Made by a program: the position numbers and the translations under genes. From an uncultured Porphyromonadaceae bacterium (GTDB lineage: Bacteria > Bacteroidota > Bacteroidia > Bacteroidales > Muribaculaceae), in assembly GCA_902494595.1 (NCBI GenBank), contig CABUTY010000002.1, positions 1-15,915 of the forward strand: a stretch of 15,915 bases of DNA, in the 5' to 3' direction. Below the pieces are notes generated by a model. That model did no database searches. It saw only the letters and a program-made list of their open reading frames with translations, and was not told where the DNA came from. Shown here piece after piece: positions 1 to 7,626 of the stretch. Every line of letters starts with the position of its first letter. Within the stretch, counting starts at the first letter, position 1.

Positions 1-569
1 ATGGGAGTCGGCACGAGGCCCGGATTAATCGCGTTAACACGGATGCCCTGTGAGGCGAGCTCTACTGACGCTCCTTTCATGAATCCGTTCAATCCACCCT
101 TTGATGCGTTGTATGCCACATCCGCGGCCGAACCTATGAAGATGCCCGTAATTGATTCTATGAATACTATCGACGAGCCTCTCCTTAATTTCTTGTTCTT
201 CAATAATTTCGACACCATCAGCATGGGAGCGAGCGTGTTGACCGCAAAGATTTTCTGCAGGTCTTTCTTATTGAAGCGTTTGATCAGCGAAACCTGCGGT
301 ATTCCGGCTGCGAACACGCAGCCGTCCAGTACAGGCATCCGGGATATTATGTCGTCAATCTGCGATTCTTCCGATATGTCGCCAACGCATATGAAATGGC
401 TGTCGGAATTGTCGCATGATTGTTTAGTGTCTTCAAGTGCGGAAGAATTACGTCCGTTCAGATAGAGAACGGCACCGCGTTTTGAGCATTCTATGGCAAT
501 GCCTCTCCCTATGCCGGAAGAGGCGCCAGTAACAAGTACTGTCTTGCCATCAAGCGAGAATGCGTCCAT
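1..569 (-). CDS. Short-chain dehydrogenase/reductase (SDR), 3' end outside window
   Basis: NAD(P)H-dependent oxidoreductase of the classical SDR family; 189 residues are visible and the C-terminus lies beyond base 1. The N-terminal cofactor motif TGASSGIG is at residues 14-21, the structural AAG (NNAG equivalent) at 87-89, N111 in VNTLAP, a probable catalytic Ser139 in IES, and the active-site YNASK at 153-157, followed by RVNAINPGLVPT, typical after the catalytic helix. All catalytic residues are present, so it is probably active. The start ATG (569-567) overlaps the ACP stop as TGATG, which implies translational coupling. Coming directly after an acyl carrier protein and an acyltransferase, it could be a 3-ketoacyl-ACP reductase (FabG-like) acting on a carrier-bound acyl group; reduction of a nucleotide sugar is an alternative. 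The family call is secure; the substrate is inference. Confidence 0.9.
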   Translation of the reverse strand, partial: MDAFSLDGKTVLVTGASSGIGRGIAIECSKRGAVLYLNGRNSSALEDTKQSCDNSDSHFICVGDISEESQIDDIISRMPVLDGCVFAAGIPQVSLIKRFNKKDLQKIFAVNTLAPMLMVSKLLKNKKLRRGSSIVFIESITGIFIGSAADVAYNASKGGLNGFMKGASVELASQGIRVNAINPGLVPTP

Positions 570-796
570 CAGAGGGCCTGAATGAAGTTATAGAGATCTT
601 CTATTGTATTGTTGGATCTCAGGTCAGCTCCTGTAATCGTCTTGTCAAATGCATCGTCAACCATGGCGATAATCGACAGGGCTGTCAGCGAATTCCATTC
701 TTCCAAATCTTTGTAATCGGTGTTGGCCTGAAATTCACTTGCCGGTGTTTCATCGAATTCCTCGGCAAACTTCTCGATAAAGTTTTCAAGTGTCAT
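569..796 (-). CDS. Acyl carrier protein
   Basis: Small acidic carrier protein of 75 aa, the usual ACP length. The 4'-phosphopantetheine attachment site appears as EWNSLTAL, with Ser36 as the modified residue. The usual DSL is NSL here, a variant I believe also occurs in specialised carrier proteins, and the following helix II (TALSIIAMVDDAF) is typical. It starts one base after the stop of the FabD-like gene (TGAtATG) and overlaps the SDR start by one base, so the acyltransferase, carrier and reductase form a tightly packed cassette. It probably holds an acyl group built or trimmed by those enzymes for transfer to a sugar. It is unlikely to be the housekeeping AcpP because it sits in a polysaccharide operon and lacks the DSLD motif. 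Confidence 0.9.
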   Translation of the reverse strand: MTLENFIEKFAEEFDETPASEFQANTDYKDLEEWNSLTALSIIAMVDDAFDKTITGADLRSNNTIEDLYNFIQAL

Positions 797-797
797 A

Positions 798-1730
798 TCA
801 ACTTATTTTATAGGGATTGATGTTTTTATATGTTTCTGCGCTCCATATGGATGTGACGAGGAGGTCGGGACACATCCGGGCGGTGATTTTCTGGAGTGTG
901 TCATCGGTGCCGACTTCATAGAAGACGGTGACGCCATCTCGTTTCATGTTCATGATAATGTCGGTCCATAACACAGGATATGTCATGAGTTTTATCTGAT
1001 TCTCCAGTATTTCACCGGCATCTGTGTGAGCAATACCGTCGGCATCCTGATAGATGGGGATTTTTGCGTCGTTGAATGTGAGTTTGCGAAGTTCTTTGGC
1101 AAGAATCTCGCCTTCTTCGGCTGAGTTGGGGGAGTGTCCTACACCTTTCATCGGAAGCAACAACGCACGTTTCGCATCCATCGCTTTCAGACGTTTGCAG
1201 GCTTTTTTTATAGAGTTACGGGCGCCGGTTATCACCAGCTGGCCCGGTCCGTTATAGTTGGCCACATATAATTTCTCGTTATCTTCAGCGCCAACTTCTG
1301 CAAGAACATCCAATACCACATTGTCGGCAATGCCGATGATGGCCCCCATAGCACTCGGATGTTTCTGGAAGGCCTCGTGGAATACGAGTCCGCGATGCAT
1401 CACGAATGGCAGAGCTTCCTCAAAACTTAAAGCCCCGCATGTCACCAGAGCCGCGTATTCGCCAAGTGAATGGCCTGCCACGCAATCGGGTTTGATGTCG
1501 TTCTGTGACGCTGCCGCTGCAACCTCATAGATGAATATGGCCGGCTGCGTGAGACGTGTATCCATTAATTCCAGTTCCGTTGACCGGAAAATTCTTTCAG
1601 ACAGCTTTTCCCCTACAATTTCGTCTGCTATATCGTAGATTCTTTTTGCATGGGCATTCTTGCAATACAGTTCATAACCCATGCCTTCCTTCTGACTCCC
1701 TTGTCCGGAGAATATGAATGCATTATTCAT
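798..1730 (-). CDS. FabD-like malonyl/acyl-CoA:ACP transacylase
   Basis: Acyltransferase that moves an acyl group, typically malonyl, from CoA to the phosphopantetheine arm of an ACP. At 310 aa it has the normal FabD length. Motifs in order are GQGSQ at residues 9-13, the nucleophile elbow GHSLGEYAA with Ser88, an Arg in MHRG (R113) equivalent to the carboxylate-binding Arg of malonyl transferases, NYNGPGQLVITG at 158-169, and the catalytic His in KGVGHSP (H199). Retention of that Arg favours a dicarboxylic (malonyl-type) donor. The start overlaps the 3' end of the GNAT gene by 8 bp, and the ACP follows after 1 bp. No ketosynthase is visible; one may lie beyond base 1. The family is clear; the role in modifying the polysaccharide is inferred from context. 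Confidence 0.9.
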   Translation of the reverse strand: MNNAFIFSGQGSQKEGMGYELYCKNAHAKRIYDIADEIVGEKLSERIFRSTELELMDTRLTQPAIFIYEVAAAASQNDIKPDCVAGHSLGEYAALVTCGALSFEEALPFVMHRGLVFHEAFQKHPSAMGAIIGIADNVVLDVLAEVGAEDNEKLYVANYNGPGQLVITGARNSIKKACKRLKAMDAKRALLLPMKGVGHSPNSAEEGEILAKELRKLTFNDAKIPIYQDADGIAHTDAGEILENQIKLMTYPVLWTDIIMNMKRDGVTVFYEVGTDDTLQKITARMCPDLLVTSIWSAETYKNINPYKIS

Positions 1731-2316
1731 GACGCAAATTCCTTAATCTCTTTATTATTTTGTTCATTGCGTAATCGCCGTTGCCTTTATGATATTCATA
1801 CTCCGACTTGAGTATGGCATCATAGAGAATATCATGATACTTATTGTCCTTATAAAGGGCCTGACGAAGGACGCCTTCTCTCGTCATGAACATAAGCGGT
1901 CCGATTTTGCTGCTCATCGGATGGGTGGATATGCATTTACCCCATAGCCTGTTAAGTCCAAGGTCCTCAAACGTATATTTGAATAACTGTAAAACAGACT
2001 CAATCCAGGCAAACCCATCACGATAGTTTTTGTCGCCAATCACTATGCTGTGTGTCGACGCGCTTTGATTCTCTCTGTCGATATCGGCTATCGCACACCA
2101 TCCTATTATCTGAGACGTTTCCTGCGAACATATTGCCCAGAATATGTATTTATCGCTGCCTTCCATGCAGCCTTTCACCCACTTCTCTGCATCTGCCATT
2201 GAAATGGGACGGAAAGTCCCTACAATATCTTTCAGCAATTGTTCGTCATTCTTCCATTCATATATATGTGAAATATCTTCAATCTGAAATTTTCTGAAAA
2301 ATACCGTGGGCTTCAT
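1723..2316 (-). CDS. GNAT-family N-acetyltransferase
   Basis: Acyl-CoA-dependent N-acyltransferase of the RimJ/RimL-like (Acetyltransf_3) branch, 197 aa. Visible features are an N-terminal strand and helix FRKFQIEDISHIYEWKND, the core strand IIGWCAIADID at about 70-80, a degenerate acetyl-CoA loop around GDKNYRDGFAWIESVL (Q/R-x-x-G-x-G/A is not perfectly kept) and the RimL-like FKYTFEDLGLNRLWGKC region. It resembles enzymes that acetylate 4-amino sugars such as PseH, so in this locus an amino sugar is the likeliest substrate; this is inference. It follows the HD gene after 44 bp and overlaps the FabD-like gene by 8 bp. The C-terminal tail is rich in Lys and Arg. Confidence 0.8.
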   Translation of the reverse strand: MKPTVFFRKFQIEDISHIYEWKNDEQLLKDIVGTFRPISMADAEKWVKGCMEGSDKYIFWAICSQETSQIIGWCAIADIDRENQSASTHSIVIGDKNYRDGFAWIESVLQLFKYTFEDLGLNRLWGKCISTHPMSSKIGPLMFMTREGVLRQALYKDNKYHDILYDAILKSEYEYHKGNGDYAMNKIIKRLRNLRHE

Positions 2317-2360
2317 GTTTTCTGATATGCAAAATGGATATGAGGATATGCTTTCTCTTT

Positions 2361-3866
2361 TCAGGCAATCGTCCGGATGAATTCCTTTATCTTGTTGATT
2401 ACCGTTGCTTTCTTCGCTGCGATGTCGTTGCCCTCGATGTTGGAGAGGTTAACGTACCAGTAGGAGAAGGGGTACATCTCACTGCTCAACGAGAAGCTGT
2501 CATGGACAAGGTCGGTGAATTTCTTTACATCTCCGCCTATCCATACCATAATCTCGTCGGGATTCAGCCGACGAACTTTAGGCATTATCTTTTTGATGAT
2601 TATGCCTTTCTTGTCGAGACCCAGCTCTCTCGCCACATATTCTTTGCATGGCAGGTTGCAGATGGTTTCGATGTACTCCAGCCGCTTCCGCTTAAGGTAT
2701 TCGTCGGAGCGGTTCTTGTTCTGCTCGTATATCGGAACAGGGATATGGAACAGTTCGTCGGCGAAGGTGTTGAAAAACTCAATCTTCGATTTCCACAGCG
2801 GGGTGTGCTGAAAACTGCGCGAGAACCAGCCCGTGATGTATTCGTCGGGTTCCGAGAGTTTCATCATCGCCACAAAATCGTCATCGCAGGGCCGATGAAG
2901 TCTGTAGCCTGTTTTGTCCAACATTTTCGGTTCAAGATAGGTCCGGAAGTCGCACAGTTCTCTTATGGCTATGTCGCGCTCTTCGATACCTGTATGGAAT
3001 ACTGCCGCTGTCTTTATACCCTCTATCAGATAATGTTGCTCAAGATGCACCTTATGATGGTTCAGCACGTACAGGAACTGGAAATTCTTGATGTTGAGCA
3101 CCGCCTCTATCTCGTTGAGGGCTTTCGATGAAAAGGCAAGCTCATAACGGCCGTCGGTCTTTACGATTTTCATTGCCCCTATGAGACGACGCAGGTCCAC
3201 GGCGAAGTTATTATATCCTCCGGCCCATGAGTCGCGGCATACGTAGTCGAGGTTGTCGGCGTCAATCGACCCGTGAATCAACGATATCATCACGTTGGAA
3301 AAACTGTCATCGCGTGGCTGGTCATTATGGTCGATGTAAGGCATGCCTGTTATCATCCTTACGAGCAACGGCCAGTTTATATTGTCGTCACCCAACATGG
3401 GCCTGTAAACCTTCACCGACACGTAGGCGCTCAAGAGCTCGTGCTCTGTAAGCTTGTCCTGATGCGCTTCGATGTCCGACTTGAACTTCTCGTCGCCAAG
3501 GGATTCGGTAAGTGCATCTTTCATAGATGCTTCGTCGTAAAAAATCTCGAATGTATGGGAAAACGGTGTATGTCCCACATCGTGCAGCAGACATGCCAGC
3601 CGGTATGTCTGGAATATTTTTTCGCAGTCCTCGGGCAAATATTCCGGGGCGGTGGTCTGCGCCAGATGCTCGGCAATCATTGTCCCGATATGGTATACGC
3701 CTAAGGAATGAATGAATCTATCGTGACGAGCAGACGGATATACTGACCGGCAGGAATTCTGCTCGATACGACGCAACCGTTGGAATTGCGGCGTGTCAAG
3801 AATGTTTTTGCACCATTCCACCGGAACACGGATGTGACCATGTACACTGTCCAGAAATTCTTTCAT
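2361..3866 (-). CDS. HD-domain phosphohydrolase, SAMHD1-like (predicted dNTPase)
   Basis: Metal-dependent HD hydrolase of about 501 aa, related to SAMHD1/YdhJ-like dNTP triphosphohydrolases. The N-terminus shows the family signature VHGHIRVP, then ILDTPQFQRLRRI and SVYPSARHDRFIHSLGVYH. The metal ligands are recognisable: the His of FIHSLG (about 53), the HD pair in LLHDVGHTPFSH (95-96) and a distal Asp in SIDADNLDYVCRD (about 202-204). I chose the ATG at 3866 because it gives a 4-bp ATGA overlap with the upstream gene and puts the signature near the N-terminus; an ATG at 3884 would add six residues. The catalytic residues look intact. Its place inside a capsule operon is unusual: it may act on nucleotide or nucleotide-sugar phosphates, regulate, or have a defence role. 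The family call is firm; the substrate is unknown. Confidence 0.88.
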   Translation of the reverse strand: MKEFLDSVHGHIRVPVEWCKNILDTPQFQRLRRIEQNSCRSVYPSARHDRFIHSLGVYHIGTMIAEHLAQTTAPEYLPEDCEKIFQTYRLACLLHDVGHTPFSHTFEIFYDEASMKDALTESLGDEKFKSDIEAHQDKLTEHELLSAYVSVKVYRPMLGDDNINWPLLVRMITGMPYIDHNDQPRDDSFSNVMISLIHGSIDADNLDYVCRDSWAGGYNNFAVDLRRLIGAMKIVKTDGRYELAFSSKALNEIEAVLNIKNFQFLYVLNHHKVHLEQHYLIEGIKTAAVFHTGIEERDIAIRELCDFRTYLEPKMLDKTGYRLHRPCDDDFVAMMKLSEPDEYITGWFSRSFQHTPLWKSKIEFFNTFADELFHIPVPIYEQNKNRSDEYLKRKRLEYIETICNLPCKEYVARELGLDKKGIIIKKIMPKVRRLNPDEIMVWIGGDVKKFTDLVHDSFSLSSEMYPFSYWYVNLSNIEGNDIAAKKATVINKIKEFIRTIA

Positions 3867-4189
3867 TTCAGGTAGTCTTCCCAAATCGGGGTTTTGTAAT
3901 ATTTGTCGGCTATCGCTGAATAGATATTGTTATAGCGGTTCACTGTATCCTTCAGATTCTTGGAAAAGGGCACATGCAGCGCATAATCCTTGTATTGTAT
4001 GCTATGGCTGAAGGTCTCGGCAAATGCGATGAAGTCGGAATACCCGAATCGAATCCGGATGTTGTGGCTTACCAGTTCCCTAGTCATTTTGTTGAACTCC
4101 CTGACCTTGATGACCGCTATCATCTTGTCGTGCAGCTCCTGCTGCGCCAGCAGTATGCCGAGAAACTGCGCCGGTTCTATATACTTCAT
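3863..4189 (-). CDS. Hypothetical protein, 108 aa, family not recognised
   Basis: I do not recognise this protein. It has no signal peptide and no hydrophobic membrane segment, and appears to be a mostly helical cytoplasmic protein with many aromatic and charged residues (RIRFGYSDFIAFAETFSH; NRYNNIYSAIADKYYK). It is packed tightly in the operon, starting 7 bp after the stop of the broken DegT-like gene and ending in an ATGA overlap with the HD gene, so it is almost certainly a real gene co-translated with its neighbours. Candidate roles are a partner of the HD enzyme or a small transferase subunit. Nothing in the sequence decides between these. Confidence 0.65.
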   Translation of the reverse strand: MKYIEPAQFLGILLAQQELHDKMIAVIKVREFNKMTRELVSHNIRIRFGYSDFIAFAETFSHSIQYKDYALHVPFSKNLKDTVNRYNNIYSAIADKYYKTPIWEDYLK

Positions 4190-4196
4190 TCTTTGC

Positions 4197-5158
4197 TTAC
4201 GATTCTTTTATTACTGCCGCAATCCTTTCCATGTCGGCCTGGTCGTATCGCTGGTCGACGGGCAACGGAAGGATGTCCGTTGCAATTTCAACGATTTCAG
4301 AGCCCTGATTATTATCTTTCAGCACGTTTGGCCAGTAGGTGGCTACGAAAATCTGACTCTCTATGAGCTTTTTGCGCAGTCTTCCGGCATCCTCTGCCAT
4401 GTAAGGATAAACCATCGGGCAACTCGCTTCTTCGATTTCGGGTATCGTGAGCCTGTTGTCGTTGCCGAGAGCGTCGTGCAGCAGGGAGAAGTTGCGCTTG
4501 CGTTTCTCCGCCAGCCGGTTCCAGTCGATGCTGCCGAGTATTCTTCTTGTGAGCTTTGACATATGGGCAACGGGTCTGTTGACAAGCGCTCCGTCGTGGG
4601 CCTTGAAATCGGCATATCCTTCTCCCGGGTCAAGGTCGATGCGCTTCAGAAGATGCGAACAGCGGTCGTACGATTCCTCTTCCTCGAGCTGTCCGGCAAA
4701 TTGCCCGACGCCTGCGGCTATGCCCCCGTCGGGTACGCCCACAAACTTACGGGGACTGTACACGGCTTTGCTGCCGTTGGTGGGCCGGTGGAAGAATGCC
4801 TGTGCGTCGTCGACGATAGCTGGCTGCCGTAACGTTCCGACAGCATGGCCACGTACCCGTCTTTGATGCCGAAGTAGTTGTTATAGAGCAGGTATTCGTC
4901 GTCGGAAAGGTCGGGCAACGATTTCAGCTCCAGTTGCTGGTCGATGTCATAGAATTCCACGGCTGTGCCGGTGTGCTGAAACGGTTCCATCACCACCTCG
5001 CAGGTGTACCGGGGCACATATACCCTAATGCCTTCGGGGAGACCCCGCAGCACTACCTCCAGCGCGTTACGCGCCGAGTTCACGCAGACGCCTTCGTCGT
5101 GCGGAAATTCCTTGTACTCGGGCAACTCCAGCTCAAAATATCCTCCTATCGGTCGCAT
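4197..5158 (-). pseudogene. DegT/DnrJ-like PLP aminotransferase interrupted by a one-base frameshift
   Basis: Two reading frames together give one protein of about 320 aa. Frame one starts at the ATG at 5158 (MRPIGGYFELEL) and runs to residue 114 at about 4817-4819; the second frame then continues with VDDAQAFFHRP and YSPRKFVGVPDGG to the TAA at 4197. VDDAQ matches the PLP-nitrogen-binding Asp region of DegT/DnrJ/EryC1/StrS enzymes, and Lys138 in SPRKF is the likely Schiff-base lysine. Restoring one base in the CT-ATC stretch makes the whole region (963 nt) open. The start overlaps the ATP-grasp stop by 13 bp, and the 108-aa gene follows after 7 bp. As written, the product is truncated before the catalytic lysine. 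It could be a true mutation or a sequencing error. The family call is good but more divergent than the upstream DegT gene. Confidence 0.8.
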
Positions 5159-6354
5159 TCTACAATCACCTTGCACAAGGTTGAGATATTTGATATAGAC
5201 TCTTCAAGCATTTCCTTTGACGGGAAATTAAATACCAATGTTCCGATAGCCTGATTTGCTCCTGTAAAACTGTCTACCATTTCTCCTTCAGTAACCCACA
5301 GGTCTTCTTGAATCACGTAGGGTTTGATTCCCTCTGATATGGACAAGCCTTTGTAAAGGCCTTTGTCGTTGGCATGGAGAATTACTTCCGCTACATTGCC
5401 TTTATACTTCGGCATGGACATCGGAACTAATTCTTCTCCCAAAGCGGCTCTTACTGAGTTCTCTATAAGGTGAGCGTCCGCTGCTATGTCAAGCATTTCA
5501 GCCAATCTGTTGCCTCCTCCGCGTGGCGATAATTCCATGATATATGCCTTGCCATTCTTGCATAACCTTGTTTCCACATTATAAATGCCGGTATGGAGAT
5601 TGAGCAGTGTGATCAGACGCTGGATTTCGGATTGCAATTCCTTTTGTGCCCATTGAGGCATTGTCGATGGCCAGCTGTAAGCCGATGGTGTATAGGGGTT
5701 TGTGGCTCCGGCATCAAAGTGTTGGTTGGAGAACGAACAGAATACAAGTTCGCCGTCTATAGTATAGCATTCCGTATCGGATGAACAGCCTTCGTTTTCT
5801 AAAAAATCCTCTACTATGAGATGTCTGCTGTGAGATTCGGAAAGTGCATAATCCACTGCGTCTGACAGCAATTCCGGTGAATCCACTCGTGACACACCTT
5901 TGCTTCCGGCCGAGTCCACGGGTTTTACTATCACGGGCCAATTGAAGTAATCTTTGTCTTTAAGGATTTCTTCATAATTAGTGTAATCGCCGGCAGTCGG
6001 GACATTGAAATTATTGTCTCTGAGAAATTTGCGGAAAGCTGATTTGTTTTGCAGGATGTTTATGACATCATATGAACCTTGGAAGGGCAGGTTTAACTTC
6101 TCTGCCACATATGCTGCTGTAGGAACGCCCGGATCTACGGCAAACGACATGATTCCGTCTATGTGCAGCTTTTTCGCCAATGAAAGGACAGCTTCTTTAT
6201 CCAATATGCTGATGTTATGGTATTCATCCGAATATTTGTGAGCTATATTATTCGGTATGTAATCGACTGTAATAACATACGCTCCCAGTTTATGTGCGGC
6301 ATCTATGATAGGCAGCAGATACCTTAATCCTCCCAGCAGCATCAGTTTCTTCAT
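5146..6354 (-). CDS. ATP-grasp ligase, second of a tandem pair
   Basis: ATP-dependent carboxylate-amine/thiol ligase of 402 aa, similar in layout to carbamoyl-phosphate synthase-like and PurK-like ATP-grasp enzymes. A Rossmann-like preATP-grasp start (MLLGGLRYLLPII) is followed by the ATP-binding region VIVKPVDSAGSKGV with Lys144 and the glycine-rich loop at 147-153, then metal and phosphate ligands E261 (NVETR), E274 and R278/N282 in MELSPRGGGN. The catalytic core is complete. It is a paralogue of the preceding gene, with the same length and motif order but a different central segment (about 185-235), suggesting a different acceptor substrate. The ATG is preceded by AGGAGG about 7 bases upstream, a strong Shine-Dalgarno that is unusual for Bacteroidota. 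It probably joins an amino acid or other carboxylate to a sugar amine; the substrate is unknown. Confidence 0.88.
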   Translation of the reverse strand: MKKLMLLGGLRYLLPIIDAAHKLGAYVITVDYIPNNIAHKYSDEYHNISILDKEAVLSLAKKLHIDGIMSFAVDPGVPTAAYVAEKLNLPFQGSYDVINILQNKSAFRKFLRDNNFNVPTAGDYTNYEEILKDKDYFNWPVIVKPVDSAGSKGVSRVDSPELLSDAVDYALSESHSRHLIVEDFLENEGCSSDTECYTIDGELVFCSFSNQHFDAGATNPYTPSAYSWPSTMPQWAQKELQSEIQRLITLLNLHTGIYNVETRLCKNGKAYIMELSPRGGGNRLAEMLDIAADAHLIENSVRAALGEELVPMSMPKYKGNVAEVILHANDKGLYKGLSISEGIKPYVIQEDLWVTEGEMVDSFTGANQAIGTLVFNFPSKEMLEESISNISTLCKVIVECDR

Positions 6355-6399
6355 GCGGCCCTCCTTTCTTCTCCGAAAAGAGAACCGTATGCAAAGGTG

Positions 6400-7626
6400 C
6401 TATAAATCGCCCCCCCCTGTTTTTGAAATTACGACAACATTGATATGGTCGGCATAATTCCCGTATAAGGATTCCATTTCTGATACTTTGTCGAATTTAA
6501 AAAAGAGTATGCCTATGGCTTTGCCCGCGCCGTCGAAGCTCTTGACGGCATTGCCGGCCTTCTTATACAGCACTTCTCTGTAAAGATGCTTCTTCGCGAA
6601 GGGCGTCAGCCGGTAGCCGTTGAAGATTCCTGACTTCTCCGAATGCAGAACGAAGGTGGCGTAGCAGCCTTGTAATTCTTTAGGATGCAGTGCTACAGGC
6701 TCGCCGAGTGCCGCTTTTATGTTGGCTTCCACAAGGTCGACATGCAAAGCGTCGGACAACTGTATCGGTATCATGTTGCCGCCGGCCCGCGGCCCTACCT
6801 CTAAGAAATGAGGCTGGCCCTCCTTGTCGATTATGACTTCTATATTGAGTTCTCCCGAAGTCATATGCAGTTCATCTATGAGCCGCTGCAATTCTTCGTA
6901 CAGATGTCTCTTTTGGTTTTCTGTCAGGCCGTTGGGTAGTTTTTCCCCAATCGGTATAAGACTGCGGCCATTGTCGCCACGCAGGCACGCCATGTCGCCA
7001 TAGAGAGTTATCTGCCCGTTTTCTACAAAGATGTCGCCGCCTATCACATCGGGGAAGCCTCTCTCTATAAATTCTTCCGCTATTAGTATTTTGTTGCGTG
7101 AATATTTATCTGCTTCCTTTATCGATTTCTGCAGGGCGCCGGTGTCAGCAAGAAATGACACTCCTTTCGATCCCGAAGAATCTGTGGGTTTGATTACAAT
7201 AGGGAATGACAGGGTCGACAATCCCTCGACAATTGAGTTATGGCTGTCTGTCGGCGAAAAGGTGAATGTCTGAGGACAAGCAAAATTATGTTTCTTAAGG
7301 AAGTCGCGAAATTTATGTTTCACTCCCAGAACGGCGACGGATTCAGCAGGATTCGTGGGTAATCCCAGTCGCTCACATACTATTGCTGCAGGGAGCGCCG
7401 CCGGGTCGGATGCGTAGGCGAGGATGCCGTTGACTTTTTCCTTTTCTGCTATCCTGCACACGGCTTCTATGTCGGTGGTGCTTTCCGGATACCATTTGTC
7501 TGCGACATACTGTCCCGGATTATCTTGCAGGTAATCTATGAGCACTGTACGGTAGCCCATAGATTTTGCTTTTTCTATGACCGGCACCTGTTGCCTTGAT
7601 CCGCCGAGCAGTAGGAGCGTCTTCAT
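6400..7626 (-). CDS. ATP-grasp ligase, first of a tandem pair
   Basis: ATP-grasp ligase of 408 aa. The N-terminal domain begins TLLLLGGSRQQVPVI, and the ATP-binding signature IVIKPTDSSGSKGV has Lys146 and its Gly/Ser loop at 149-155. The C-terminal catalytic region has E263 (LNIEV), E276 and R280/N284 in LEVGPRAGGN, so ATP and Mg ligands are all present. It forms an amide or thioester through an acyl-phosphate intermediate in this family; the actual acceptor cannot be read from the sequence. The start overlaps the DegT stop as ATGA. The gene ends in a run of eight G on its coding strand (6410-6417) encoding SKTGGGDL; a change in that run would alter only the C-terminal tail. The next ATP-grasp gene begins 45 bp downstream. 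Confidence 0.88.
   Translation of the reverse strand: MKTLLLLGGSRQQVPVIEKAKSMGYRTVLIDYLQDNPGQYVADKWYPESTTDIEAVCRIAEKEKVNGILAYASDPAALPAAIVCERLGLPTNPAESVAVLGVKHKFRDFLKKHNFACPQTFTFSPTDSHNSIVEGLSTLSFPIVIKPTDSSGSKGVSFLADTGALQKSIKEADKYSRNKILIAEEFIERGFPDVIGGDIFVENGQITLYGDMACLRGDNGRSLIPIGEKLPNGLTENQKRHLYEELQRLIDELHMTSGELNIEVIIDKEGQPHFLEVGPRAGGNMIPIQLSDALHVDLVEANIKAALGEPVALHPKELQGCYATFVLHSEKSGIFNGYRLTPFAKKHLYREVLYKKAGNAVKSFDGAGKAIGILFFKFDKVSEMESLYGNYADHINVVVISKTGGGDL

Noticed and set aside
1..465. Plus-strand open frame of 154 codons at the window start
   Set aside because: The opposite strand encodes an SDR with TGASSGIG and YNASK motifs; the plus frame is its shadow.
2334..3131. A 265-codon open frame on the plus strand
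   Set aside because: It is antisense to the HD phosphohydrolase, whose family motifs are complete; its translation has no recognisable motif.
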